Assembly: GCA_000621765.1 (NCBI GenBank)
Contig: JHXJ01000023.1
Coordinates: 1-49,257, forward strand
DNA length: 49,257 nt
Reading direction: 5' to 3'
Source of the DNA: Ruminococcaceae bacterium AB4001
Lineage (GTDB): Bacteria; Bacillota; Clostridia; Saccharofermentanales; Saccharofermentanaceae
This document shows positions 9,170 to 17,680 of this stretch, in pieces (within the stretch, counting starts at the first letter, position 1; the number at the start of each line of letters is the position of its first letter). Position numbers and translations under genes: made by a program. The notes beneath the pieces were generated by a model that had not been told where the DNA came from, did not search any database, and was given only the letters and a program-made list of their open reading frames with translations.

Positions 9170-10540
9170 TCAAATCGTGACGGCAGTCAGGTCATATTCA
9201 TCAGAGCATTCCACGATCTTAACATCGTAGAACCCGCCGATCTTAAGCTCTTCTTCCTGGGAAGCAACATAGATAACGGGATCGACTTCCGGAGATTCTC
9301 CGTAACTTCTGCCGATATAGAAGATGCCGTCATCGGAAACGGAACAGATATTGACCCTGGTAACAGTACCTATACGCTTTTCCGACTGCTCGGCAGAAAT
9401 CTCCTTCTGGAGCTCATAGATCTCATCGTAACGTCTCTGCTTGGTTTCATCATCGACCTGGTCAGGAAGATCATAAGCAGGTGTTCCCTCTTCCGGTGAG
9501 AAGATAAAGCATCCGAGTCTGTCAAACTTCCATTTCTTCAGGTTCTCTTTCATGATCCGGAAATCTTCCTCGGTCTCGCCGGGGAATCCGACCATGACAG
9601 TCGTTCTGATAATGCAGTCGGGCATGGCCTTACGGATCATCTCAAGTCTAGAAGTGATGAGCTCTGCGTTATCTCTTCTGTACATAGCCTTAAGGATCTT
9701 ATCGGAGCCGTGCTGGATCGGAATATCAAGGTAATGCGCAACCTTGGGATTATTGGCCATCTCTTCGATAAGCTCCGGAGTAATGCCGTCCATGTAACCA
9801 TACATGACACGAATGAGTTCGATACCATCGATCTCCGACAGTTTTTTCAAAAGCTCAGCCAGGCGTCTTTCCTTATAAAGCTCAATGCCATAGTTTGTCG
9901 TATCCTGTGCGGCAAGAACGAGTTCTTTGACTCCCCTGCCCGCAATGATTTTCGCCTCTTCGATGATATCTTCCATCGGCCTGGAGACAAAAGTACCCCT
10001 GATAAGCGGGATGGCACAGAAGCTGCATCTGTGGAGACAGCCTTCACCGATCTTAAGCCATGCATATGCATCCGTGGATAGTTCTCTGTCAGTTACAAGA
10101 TGGCTGAAACCGCCTTTGCCTGATGTAAGGTTTATCTTTTTCGTTGTCTCCACATCGAGTTCAGCGGCAAGCTTTGATACGACATCAACGATGTCGCCGT
10201 AATGCGCTGTACCTAAAACGGCATCAACCTCAGGCAGCTCTTTCAGGATATCTTCCGGATATCTTTGTGACAGACAGCCTGAGACAATGATCTTCTTGAT
10301 ATTGCCTGCCGGCACCTTATAGTCAGCTACCTCGAGAATTACATCGATCGCTTCTTTCTTGGCAGATTCGATAAACCCGCAAGTGTTTATTACTACGATG
10401 TCTGACTCAGGAACGTCGTTTATGACGTTATATCCTGCCTTCTTGAGTTCCGTCGACATGTTCTCACAGTCTATCAGGTTCTTGGAACAGCCAAGAGCCA
10501 GAAGAGTGATCTTTATATTGTTATTAGCTATATTTTCCAT
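9170..10540 (-). CDS. rimO: Ribosomal protein S12 methylthiotransferase RimO
   Basis: The 456-residue product adds a methylthio group to an Asp of ribosomal protein S12. The N-terminal domain has cysteines C18, C54 and C89 (LGCSKN, NTCGF, SGCLS), which hold the auxiliary iron-sulfur cluster. The radical-SAM motif C-x3-C-x2-C is at C168, C172 and C175 (GEGCLHRCSFC). A TRAM domain closes the C-terminus. The frame stays open up to 10762, but family alignment places the start at ATG 10540 (MENIANNNIK). No Shine-Dalgarno precedes this ATG. Instead an extended -10 box sits 7 bases upstream, which suggests a leaderless transcript. Confidence 0.93.
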   Translation of the reverse strand: MENIANNNIKITLLALGCSKNLIDCENMSTELKKAGYNVINDVPESDIVVINTCGFIESAKKEAIDVILEVADYKVPAGNIKKIIVSGCLSQRYPEDILKELPEVDAVLGTAHYGDIVDVVSKLAAELDVETTKKINLTSGKGGFSHLVTDRELSTDAYAWLKIGEGCLHRCSFCAIPLIRGTFVSRPMEDIIEEAKIIAGRGVKELVLAAQDTTNYGIELYKERRLAELLKKLSEIDGIELIRVMYGYMDGITPELIEEMANNPKVAHYLDIPIQHGSDKILKAMYRRDNAELITSRLEMIRKAMPDCIIRTTVMVGFPGETEEDFRIMKENLKKWKFDRLGCFIFSPEEGTPAYDLPDQVDDETKQRRYDEIYELQKEISAEQSEKRIGTVTRVNICSVSDDGIFYIGRSYGESPEVDPVIYVASQEEELKIGGFYDVKIVECSDEYDLTAVTI

Positions 10541-10547
10541 AGGAACG

Positions 10548-10556
10548 AATATAGCA
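10548..10556 (-). promoter_or_regulatory. Extended -10 box at the rimO start
   Basis: On the minus strand TGCTATATT (10556-10548) matches TGnTATAAT at all but one base. Seven bases separate it from the A of the rimO ATG, so transcription would begin at or within a base of the start codon. An imperfect -35 (TTGCGT) lies 18 bp upstream of the hexamer. Confidence 0.5.
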
Positions 10557-10581
10557 CACGAGCGATTATTTACGCAAACAC

Positions 10582-10599
10582 ATCCGGTATAAACCGGAT
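10582..10599. promoter_or_regulatory. Inverted repeat between divergent rimO and membrane-protein gene
   Basis: ATCCGG-tataaa-CCGGAT is a perfect 6-bp inverted repeat in the 173-bp divergent spacer. It could be an operator or an RNA hairpin. Nothing in the sequence identifies a binding protein. Confidence 0.35.
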
Positions 10600-10631
10600 T
10601 TCCGGACCTTGCCCGGCAGAGAATTTTATCG

Positions 10632-10678
10632 TTTTTCGATATTTTTCTATTGAATGTCGAAAAAGGGTATGATAACAT
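10632..10678 (+). promoter_or_regulatory. Promoter and inverted repeat of the 10714 gene
   Basis: TTGAAT (10650-10655) and TAACAT (10673-10678) are 17 bp apart. A perfect 8-bp inverted repeat (TTTTTCGA at 10632-10639, TCGAAAAA at 10657-10664) flanks the -35 hexamer, a position suited to repressor binding. Confidence 0.5.
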
Positions 10679-10713
10679 TCCAATTGAAAAGCATAACTTA
10701 CAGGGGGTGCGGC

Positions 10714-11700
10714 ATGGAGAACGGATCTGAAACAAATAAAAATGTCCCCATTTTCGGAACATTAGTCTTTTTTGCTTCCTTTATACCGTACATCCTGATC
10801 GGAGTTGCCGGAATAAAAGGCATAAACTTCGGCTTTGGACAGGGGTTCGGACATTTCAAAGGTGGTGACGGAATGTTCATTGCCGGAATAGAACTGCTCC
10901 TTTCCGGCATACTTCCATTCAGTCTCATATATCAGATCGTCTTCGGCAAAAATGTCATCAGGTATAACAAGCGCCTGAAAAAGATCACATTGATACTCAT
11001 CGCGTGTCTCATTCCGATTCTTATCGGCATTATTCCCGTATCCGGCGCAATAGCAAAGACGGAACTGAAGAACGAGCCCGAAAAGATCAGGTCTTACCTT
11101 TCTGAGAAATACGGTGAAGAAATGGCTTCAGAACTCACGATCGAATACGACCGTGAAGAAAACTATACTTACCGTTTTTACAATGTTAAAACCGCCGTAC
11201 TTCCTGACGGATACACTTTTGAAGTCCGGGTGCCGCTTTTCCATAAGAACGTTTATTACGACAATCTTATGGATAAGTTCAATGAGATTCATGCCAGCTA
11301 TAACAGCGAGTGCGAATCAATCGCCCGCACAAAAAGATTCATTCCGGCTGAATACAGGTTAATCGGAACTATGAATTCAATTAAATTCGGAAACTATCAT
11401 CACGGAGATGACTTAAGCACGCTTTATGACAAGACAGAATATCTGTACTCCAGAGTCTCTGTAGACGTAACAGACTTCAGTGACGAAAACATAAAAAACA
11501 CTATCTACGACGTCTTAAACAACAGCTACCTGAAGTATTCGGCACGTAACTGCGAAAACGCATTCGTTATATTTATCTGTAAGAACGGAAGTGAGGCATA
11601 CATTACATATCTGTATCCGAAATCCGATAAATTCGAAGTAAGAGTCTACTCAACATCAAACCGCAGTAAGATCCATCTTGGATTTGATATTGCATATTAA
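10714..11700 (+). CDS. Uncharacterised membrane protein
   Basis: I do not recognise a family. The 328-residue product has three hydrophobic segments in its first 110 residues (FGTLVFFASFIPYILIGVAG, then MFIAGIELLLSGILPFSLIY, then LILIACLIPILIGIIPVSG). A soluble, probably extracytoplasmic, tail of about 210 residues follows, with many Tyr and charged residues. The start was set at ATG 10714 because AGGGGGTG lies six bases upstream; an in-frame ATG at 10654 lies within the promoter. It is divergent from rimO and converges on recX with a 14-bp gap. Confidence 0.7.
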   Translation: MENGSETNKNVPIFGTLVFFASFIPYILIGVAGIKGINFGFGQGFGHFKGGDGMFIAGIELLLSGILPFSLIYQIVFGKNVIRYNKRLKKITLILIACLIPILIGIIPVSGAIAKTELKNEPEKIRSYLSEKYGEEMASELTIEYDREENYTYRFYNVKTAVLPDGYTFEVRVPLFHKNVYYDNLMDKFNEIHASYNSECESIARTKRFIPAEYRLIGTMNSIKFGNYHHGDDLSTLYDKTEYLYSRVSVDVTDFSDENIKNTIYDVLNNSYLKYSARNCENAFVIFICKNGSEAYITYLYPKSDKFEVRVYSTSNRSKIHLGFDIAY

Positions 11701-11714
11701 CCGTTCGTGACTGT

Positions 11715-12179
11715 TTACTGCTGATCAAGATACAGCCTGAATGCAGATCTTGCCGTCTCGAGATTATAGCCTCTCAGATTAGCAAGTTTGATGAACTCGT
11801 CTTCCCTGTCTTCTGCATCATCACAAAAGTTTCCGAATGAAGCATTGTATAACGAAAGGCAGGTCTCTTTATCGCTGGCAAGACCTGATACGATCTCATC
11901 TGCACAGTCAGGATCGATCCCGGCCTCGAGCAGGCGCTTACAGATATACTGTCTGCTCTCCTGCTTCCTGCCGGAACGGACCGCTAAAACCTTACGCGAT
12001 GCGCGCTTATCATCTATATATCCGGTGTCGATCAGATGCTTAACTGCATCTGATGCAACAGATTCCGAATATCCCTTCTGAACAAGATATATCCTGATCT
12101 TACCGGAAGAATAAACACCGGTACCGATATGCCTTATCGCGCAGGTTACGGCTTCCTTGGTCGTATTGGTATCAGACAT
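11715..12179 (-). CDS. recX: Regulatory protein RecX
   Basis: The 154-residue helical protein matches RecX, a modulator that binds RecA filaments and limits recombinase activity. It contains the repeated short helical units of the family (for example [22 protein letters not shown] and [17 protein letters not shown] in part). Its start overlaps the recA stop by 8 bp, so the two are co-transcribed and probably translationally coupled. It therefore shares the LexA-controlled recA promoter. Its C-terminus meets the convergent membrane-protein gene after 14 bp. Confidence 0.88.
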   Translation of the reverse strand: MSDTNTTKEAVTCAIRHIGTGVYSSGKIRIYLVQKGYSESVASDAVKHLIDTGYIDDKRASRKVLAVRSGRKQESRQYICKRLLEAGIDPDCADEIVSGLASDKETCLSLYNASFGNFCDDAEDREDEFIKLANLRGYNLETARSAFRLYLDQQ

Positions 12180-13299
12180 CGATTCCTAAGATATCGTCAT
12201 CATCAGAATCATCATCAGAAGAAGGTGCAGCAGAGTCAACAACTCCGTCTGAATCATCATCTTCTGCAGGCATGTATGATTCTCTGATCTTCTCTTCGAT
12301 CTCATCCCTGATCTCAGGATGGTCGATAAGGTACTGCTTGGCTGCGTCCCTGCCCTGAGCGATCTTCGCACCGTTATAAGCGAACCATGAACCGCTCTTG
12401 TCAATGATGTTGTTCTCAACACCAAGATCAATGATGCAGCCTTCGGATGAGATACCCTTGCCGTACATGATATCGAACTCAGCTTCCTTGAACGGCGGAG
12501 CTACCTTATTCTTAACTACCTTAACTCTGGTATGGCTTCCGACTACGTCAGAACCGTTACGCAGTGTCTCGACCTTTCTTACGTCGAGTCTTACTGAAGC
12601 GTAGAATTTAAGCGCACGTCCGCCCGGCGTGGTCTCAGGGTTACCGAACATAACGCCGACTTTCTCACGGAGCTGGTTGATAAAGATACAGATAGTATTT
12701 GACTTGGATACAACAGGAGCGAGCTTTCTTAAAGCCTGGCTCATAAGTCTTGCCTGAAGACCTACATGGGAATCACCCATCTCGCCTTCGATCTCTGCTC
12801 TCGGAACGAGCGCAGCAACAGAGTCGATAACAACAACGTCAATGCAGCCGCTTCTTACAAGAGTCTCACAGATCTCGAGAGCCTGCTCACCTGTGTCAGG
12901 TTGTGACAAAAGGAGATTATCAACATCAACACCGATATTACCTGCATATACAGGATCAAGAGCGTGCTCGGCGTCGATGAAAGCGCATGTACCGCCGGAC
13001 TTCTGTGCTTCTGCAACGCAGTGCAGTGCAACTGTGGTCTTACCAGAAGATTCAGGTCCATAGATCTCGATGATCCTTCCTCTGGGAAGTCCTCCGATAC
13101 CGAGTGCGATGTCAAGTGTCAAAGCACCTGTAGGGATCGTGTCGATCTCAACCTGTGACTTATCACCAAGGCGCATAACGGCACCCTGGCCAAACTGCTT
13201 CTCGATCTGCGCCATAGCAGCGTCAAGAGCTTTCCTTCTCTCATCCTTATCCTGAACCTGGGAAACTGAGCCTTTACCGGCATTCTTACTCTTAGCCAT
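12172..13299 (-). CDS. recA: Recombinase RecA
   Basis: The 375-residue product forms filaments on single-stranded DNA, catalyses strand exchange and triggers LexA self-cleavage. The P-loop GPESSGKT is at 81-88, and the Walker B region ([12 protein letters not shown]) and L1/L2 loop regions are intact. The C-terminus ends in an Asp/Ser-rich acidic tail, a usual autoregulatory feature that is long here. The start ATG has AGGAGG. It is followed by recX with an 8-bp overlap. A consensus promoter and a LexA box lie immediately upstream. Confidence 0.98.
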   Translation of the reverse strand: MAKSKNAGKGSVSQVQDKDERRKALDAAMAQIEKQFGQGAVMRLGDKSQVEIDTIPTGALTLDIALGIGGLPRGRIIEIYGPESSGKTTVALHCVAEAQKSGGTCAFIDAEHALDPVYAGNIGVDVDNLLLSQPDTGEQALEICETLVRSGCIDVVVIDSVAALVPRAEIEGEMGDSHVGLQARLMSQALRKLAPVVSKSNTICIFINQLREKVGVMFGNPETTPGGRALKFYASVRLDVRKVETLRNGSDVVGSHTRVKVVKNKVAPPFKEAEFDIMYGKGISSEGCIIDLGVENNIIDKSGSWFAYNGAKIAQGRDAAKQYLIDHPEIRDEIEEKIRESYMPAEDDDSDGVVDSAAPSSDDDSDDDDILGIDV

Positions 13300-13318
13300 A
13301 TCGTCCTCCTGAAGAATT

Positions 13319-13330
13319 GAACATTTGTTC
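13319..13330. promoter_or_regulatory. LexA (SOS) box of recA
   Basis: GAACATTTGTTC matches the Bacillota LexA/DinR core GAAC-N4-GTTC perfectly. It lies 20 bp upstream of the recA start and just downstream of the predicted transcription start, so bound LexA would block elongation or promoter clearance. Confidence 0.88.
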
Positions 13331-13344
13331 TCATTTATGAGTTA

Positions 13345-13373
13345 ATTCTATTGTTATGATACACTTTTGTCAA
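13345..13373 (-). promoter_or_regulatory. recA promoter
   Basis: On the minus strand TTGACA (13373-13368) and TAGAAT (13350-13345) are separated by exactly 17 bp. The LexA box begins about 15 bp downstream of the -10. Confidence 0.85.
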
Positions 13374-13382
13374 CAAAAAATG

Positions 13383-13534
13383 CCCTACAAAAATCGAACA
13401 AATTCCGACAAGTCCCTTTAATCGGACACCGTGTTTTCGAAAGCCTTATAAACAAAGGCGTCCGGCTTTTCAAAAATCCGATTTTTCGCGTTTACGGAAG
13501 CTGAAATCGACAAATACCGACAAAAACCGACAAA
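13383..13534. repeat. Two clusters of 10-bp phased repeats upstream of recA
   Basis: In plus orientation three 10-bp units at 13505-13534 each end in CGACAAA (AATCGACAAA, TACCGACAAA, AACCGACAAA). Three looser units at 13383-13412 follow the same phase (CCCTACAAAA, ATCGAACAAA, TTCCGACAAG). The second cluster ends 10 bp from the recA -35 box. No gene lies in 13300-13567. Confidence 0.6.
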
Positions 13535-13567
13535 GATCCGGGTTCTCCGCAAACTGAACAGGCTTTA

Positions 13568-14527
13568 TCAATACCCCTTTTCCCTGTCGATAACGTTGTT
13601 GAGAGGCAGTCCCTTTCCGTATTTTATTAGGTTTTCACAGAACAGCTCAACGTTAACATTAAGGGTGTGCTCAAGCGTCAGATTTCCGGCTACATGAGGA
13701 GTGATTACCAGATTGGGAGTATTCCAAAGCCTGCTGTTCTGAGGAAGGGGTTCAGTCTTGAATACGTCAAGTGCGGCTCCTGCAAGCTTTCCCGATACAA
13801 GGGCGTCAGCAAGAGCATCTTCATCTATGGCAGATCCCCTGCCGACATTAACGACATATGCTCCGTCAGGCATGAGGCTTATCCGCTCTGCAGAAAGGAT
13901 ATCCCTTGTAGAAGGCGTATCCGGAAGACACATTACGAGAAGGTCAGTCTCAGGCAGCAGCTGATCCAATTCCTCCGTTTTCCTTATTGAGTCAAAAGAA
14001 GGATCTTCACATATGCCGCTCCTGCAGACACCGGTAATACATAAAGGTTCGAATGCTTTGGCACGCTTTGCAAAGCAGCAGCCGATATCACCGGTTCCCA
14101 GTACAAGGATCCTTGAATCCTTGATAGACCTTTGAGGCACCGGTTTACTCCATACGGCTTTATCTGAACTGCGCTGGAAAACATCAAGTTTTCTCATCAT
14201 GACCAGAGTTACGCCAATGATGTGTTCTGCTATGGTGACGCCGTAAGAGCCTGAAGAATTTGTGATGATGCAGTCCTCATTTGCAAAGGTGCCGGGCTTA
14301 AGCAGATAATCAACACCTGCCGAAGGCACCGAAAGCCACTTAAGAGCCTTGCTGGCACGGGCTGTCTCCATCCCGAATCCGTATATGATCTCACAGTCTT
14401 TCTGATCATCAGGAATGTCTTCTTCACGTTCAACGAAGATAACGGTTCCTCCGGCCTCCTGTGCGGTCTTCCGGATAAGCTCTTTATGAGCATCTTTTAG
14501 CATGCTGCTGATAACAACTATCTTCAT
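13568..14527 (-). CDS. D-2-hydroxyacid dehydrogenase (NAD-dependent)
   Basis: The 319-residue protein belongs to the D-isomer-specific 2-hydroxyacid dehydrogenase family, which reversibly reduces 2-oxoacids with NAD(P)H. The nucleotide-binding motif GTGDIG is at 144-149. The catalytic triad is visible: R230 (NVGRGSAID), E259 (FKTEPLP) and H278 (TPHVAGN). The substrate cannot be told; phosphoglycerate, glyoxylate/hydroxypyruvate and other 2-oxoacids remain possible. It lies 7 bp downstream of the L,D-transpeptidase on the same strand. No strong Shine-Dalgarno precedes the ATG, so coupling to the upstream gene is likely. Confidence 0.85.
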   Translation of the reverse strand: MKIVVISSMLKDAHKELIRKTAQEAGGTVIFVEREEDIPDDQKDCEIIYGFGMETARASKALKWLSVPSAGVDYLLKPGTFANEDCIITNSSGSYGVTIAEHIIGVTLVMMRKLDVFQRSSDKAVWSKPVPQRSIKDSRILVLGTGDIGCCFAKRAKAFEPLCITGVCRSGICEDPSFDSIRKTEELDQLLPETDLLVMCLPDTPSTRDILSAERISLMPDGAYVVNVGRGSAIDEDALADALVSGKLAGAALDVFKTEPLPQNSRLWNTPNLVITPHVAGNLTLEHTLNVNVELFCENLIKYGKGLPLNNVIDREKGY

Positions 14528-14534
14528 GTTTTAC

Positions 14535-15554
14535 TCACACTGTCTTCACCGGAGTGCTTACCGGGATATTGTCATAGACCCACTTAGCGACACCATATTC
14601 AAGCCTTATGCAGCCTGCGGATATGTGTTTGCCGAGAGTTCCGTTCTGGATGGTTCCGTTATAGTTATAAGTTACGCTGTGAAGGTAATAAGGTCCGTTC
14701 CACTGGGTAGCATAATAGCAGAGCGATCCGTGGGAATAGAAATAAGACTTGTGTCCTGTAACCCTGTAGTTTCCTCTAGGAGTCTCATGTCCCGGTTTAC
14801 CGCATGACATCGGATAGATCTTATAGAGTGACCAGTTTCCCACGCTTCCCTTAAACACCTCAATATAACAGTTGTCTATGTCGGCGATGATATAGTAATC
14901 GGTCGGGCTCATGTAGAGCTCCTCGTTTATGCAGCGGACATGCTTTGCTGCATTCTTATAGCACCAGCCGAGTTCACCGTTACTGTCGAGATCATAATAG
15001 TCGTCACAGATGCAGGTCATTCCGTTAAGGTGTCCGACGTAGTTGTCGAGGAGGATCTTTTTTATCCATATATTATATGACTTGCAGAGTGTCACAAATT
15101 CGTTTGATGAAAGGAATTCCCTGAACACAAGATATCTGCTGTAGCCTGACTCAAGCCTTGAAACATAGTACGCCTTGCCTGATGCATCGGATTCCCTGCC
15201 GTAGCAACCTCTGTAGAGGTCTTCAACAAAGACTTCGTCGCTCTGCTTCAAAGCTCTGTACTCATCTGAAAAATAGAAATGATACATAACCTTGTAAGCT
15301 GCGGAGATACCGCCGTCAAGGCTCCTGGCAAGTTCGGTCTTCTCTTCCTCATCAGCATGCATCTGTCTGGTGACGATGGCATAGAGACGCCCGACGAACT
15401 TGAAATACATCTCATCGATCTCTTCTTCTGTAACTTCATAAGCTTCAGGTGTTGCTGCCACAACGCCTGCCCCGTCTCCCGGCATCGAAAAACAGAATAC
15501 CGATACTGCAGTCATTACCAGACATGCGATCTTCAGCAACAGGGCTTTTTTCAT
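14535..15554 (-). CDS. Secreted L,D-transpeptidase with DUF4214 domain
   Basis: The 339-residue precursor starts with an N-terminal signal peptide (KALLLKIACLVMTAVSVFCF). A DUF4214-like helical segment follows at about 80-160 (YRALKQ, LYRGCYGRESDASGKAYYV). The C-terminal YkuD domain ends with the catalytic motif HISAGCIRL; the Cys is the nucleophile. YkuD enzymes cross-link peptidoglycan through 3-3 bonds or attach proteins to it. DUF4214 often sits in surface proteins and may position the enzyme. ATG 15554 is preferred over GTG 15557 because GAGG lies seven bases upstream. A possible promoter (TTGAAT-17-TGATAA) lies upstream of 15557. Confidence 0.88.
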   Translation of the reverse strand: MKKALLLKIACLVMTAVSVFCFSMPGDGAGVVAATPEAYEVTEEEIDEMYFKFVGRLYAIVTRQMHADEEEKTELARSLDGGISAAYKVMYHFYFSDEYRALKQSDEVFVEDLYRGCYGRESDASGKAYYVSRLESGYSRYLVFREFLSSNEFVTLCKSYNIWIKKILLDNYVGHLNGMTCICDDYYDLDSNGELGWCYKNAAKHVRCINEELYMSPTDYYIIADIDNCYIEVFKGSVGNWSLYKIYPMSCGKPGHETPRGNYRVTGHKSYFYSHGSLCYYATQWNGPYYLHSVTYNYNGTIQNGTLGKHISAGCIRLEYGVAKWVYDNIPVSTPVKTV

Positions 15555-15641
15555 CACTGATCCTCACGGTAAGAAGAATGATAAAAACATATTATCACTA
15601 ATTACCGGAATTCAATTCAAAAGATGATTATATAAAGCGGA

Positions 15642-15941
15642 TCACTCGATCGTAAGGATATCCGAAAATCCCGTTACGTTAAAAAGGTCCATGATCATCT
15701 CGTTTACATTGGTGATCTTCATTCCGCCCTTCTTCGAAAATAGCTTTTGGGCAGCGAGAATGACACGGAGACCCGCAGAGGATATGTAATCGAGGTTTCC
15801 GAAATCAAATACCAGTTCATCGATCGTATCAGCAACCGCATTGATAGCTTCATCAAGATCTGAGGAAGTGATCGTATCAAGTCTTCCTTCCAAAGAGAAA
15901 ACAGCCTTGTTTCCGCTTAATGTCTTATTGATATTCAACAT
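15642..15941 (-). CDS. STAS-domain protein (anti-sigma factor antagonist type)
   Basis: The 99-residue protein is a single STAS domain. The phosphorylation loop reads DYISSAGLRVIL, with Ser in the position that partner kinases modify in SpoIIAA/RsbV. In that family the unphosphorylated protein frees a sigma factor by binding the anti-sigma kinase. No kinase or sigma factor gene is adjacent, so the partner is unknown. The ATG has AGGGGGTG upstream. An extended -10 (TGCTATACT on the minus strand) lies further upstream. Confidence 0.88.
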   Translation of the reverse strand: MLNINKTLSGNKAVFSLEGRLDTITSSDLDEAINAVADTIDELVFDFGNLDYISSAGLRVILAAQKLFSKKGGMKITNVNEMIMDLFNVTGFSDILTIE

Positions 15942-16042
15942 CAGAACACCCCCTATCCATATTTGTATAAATAAAGTATAGCACAGGTATACTTCCGCGG
16001 CTTTTAAGGGCGGCGACTCATTGATAATCTCGGGTATTGTGC

Positions 16043-17680
16043 TTACGCTTTTTTCGCTGTCTTCTTCAGGAGCTTAGCCTTGAACTTTTCGATCCACTCG
16101 GTAGCTTCTTCCATCTTAAGGACTACAGCCATTGCGAAGTAAATTACAACCGCGGCAACGCCTTTTCCGGCAATGATCGTAAGCTGGGTGATCTTACCGC
16201 CATGGGCAGGAATAAACTTATCGAAGATAAATACGATGAGTGACATAACGGCAACGCTCAAAGCTGCCTTTAACAGGAATACGATAATGCCGCGGGGAGC
16301 AAGTTCCTTTCTCCTGCAGTAGATCATGGAGAGCATTACCATCTGACAGATGGTGGTAAATGAATAAGCAAGAGAAAGTGAAAGCGGACCTACGCCCAGA
16401 GTAACCATAACCTGGCAGGCGAGCGGATTTATGACAAGTCCGACAAGACCGGCCAACAGCGGGACCTTTGTCATTCCTATCGCGTAGAAAGCCTGATTGA
16501 ATACATGAACTACAGTTGCACCAATGATCGCGATGCAGAATCCCAAAAGGAACGTAGCGGCAGTCGCGGCATCCTGGTCAGTATACTTTGCAGGATTCCA
16601 CTGGAACACAGCCTTTACTACATCAAGGCTCATTACTGCGATAAAAGCAGCAGACGGGATCGTCATGAACAACGCGCTCTTCAGGGAATGTGCTACGAGT
16701 TCAGAAGCTTTCGAAAACCTTTTCGAAACATAATCACCTGCAAGCTCCGGCGTCATAACCGTCGTTACTGCTACGACGAAAACTGAATAAGGGATCTGCC
16801 AGATCGTAGATGCGTTGCTGTAACCGTATACGTTGCCGTCACCAAACGGAAGAGCAAATCTCTTGAGAACAACGGCGTTTATCTGGACGATCGAAGCAGA
16901 GATAAGGATCGGTATCGCCCTTCTGAACAGTTTTAAGAATTCGCTGTCACCGGGCTTGAAGATGAACCTGAAATGCTTCATCTGCTTAAATCCGAGGAAG
17001 TACTGGATGACCGAATAAAGGATCGTTATGACAAGGATTCCGCCTGTCGTCATAACGAGATTCCTGGGTGAATTACCGCCAAGAACAAAGATAGCGATGA
17101 TCGAGAGCACGTTGTAAAAGAACGGTCCGAATGAAGATACCGCGAATTTCCTGTAAGCAACATAGATACCGTTGCAGAAAGCTGCAAGCATCATGAAAAA
17201 TATCTGAGGGAACAGAAACTTTGATGCCTGGGCTGCCATCGTCAGAACTTCCGGTTTAATCTCCTTTGTCTGACCCAGTGCATACAGCGAATAGAAAGGT
17301 CCTGAGAAGATCGTTCCGATAATCGAGAACGTAATCATCACTACACTGGCAACGGAAATGAAAATGCTTACGGTTTTGACAGCTTCCTTCTCCTTGCCAA
17401 GCGCTCTCTGAGCACTCAGAAAAGGTGCAATAGTAGAATAGATCGCGCCTCCGATAAGGAGATTGAATACCAGGTCAGGCAATGTGAAAGCGATGTCAAA
17501 GCTGTCACGGTATATGCCTTGGCTGAATCTGTCTGCGACAACGATCTGACGCAGAAGTCCGGAAAATTTGGTTATGAATGTGCCCAGACCTACAATGATC
17601 GCAGACAGGGCAAAACTTCTCCCCTTCTTTTTTCCTGAATCTATGGAATTCTTATCTTCAATGCTTTTATTCTCAGTCAC
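16043..17680 (-). CDS. murJ: Lipid II flippase MurJ
   Basis: The 545-residue polytopic membrane protein has the MviN/MurJ layout of about 14 segments. It moves the peptidoglycan precursor lipid II across the membrane. Family features include the early TKFSGLLRQIVVADRF region and FTLPDLVFNLLIGGAI. The start is GTG 17680, directly after the pncC stop, with GGAAGG about ten bases upstream. It is the last gene of the proC-rnhA-nudix-ftsK-pncC-murJ run. The basic C-terminal tail (KFKAKLLKKTAKKA) is cytoplasmic. Confidence 0.92.
   Translation of the reverse strand: MTENKSIEDKNSIDSGKKKGRSFALSAIIVGLGTFITKFSGLLRQIVVADRFSQGIYRDSFDIAFTLPDLVFNLLIGGAIYSTIAPFLSAQRALGKEKEAVKTVSIFISVASVVMITFSIIGTIFSGPFYSLYALGQTKEIKPEVLTMAAQASKFLFPQIFFMMLAAFCNGIYVAYRKFAVSSFGPFFYNVLSIIAIFVLGGNSPRNLVMTTGGILVITILYSVIQYFLGFKQMKHFRFIFKPGDSEFLKLFRRAIPILISASIVQINAVVLKRFALPFGDGNVYGYSNASTIWQIPYSVFVVAVTTVMTPELAGDYVSKRFSKASELVAHSLKSALFMTIPSAAFIAVMSLDVVKAVFQWNPAKYTDQDAATAATFLLGFCIAIIGATVVHVFNQAFYAIGMTKVPLLAGLVGLVINPLACQVMVTLGVGPLSLSLAYSFTTICQMVMLSMIYCRRKELAPRGIIVFLLKAALSVAVMSLIVFIFDKFIPAHGGKITQLTIIAGKGVAAVVIYFAMAVVLKMEEATEWIEKFKAKLLKKTAKKA

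Noticed and set aside
10541-10762. N-terminal extension of rimO (74 extra codons)
   Set aside because: It would run through the divergent promoter region, has no family similarity and no ribosome site at its start.
13505-13534. Short repeats considered as a CRISPR array
   Set aside because: The units are 10 bp with no unique spacers and no cas genes are present.
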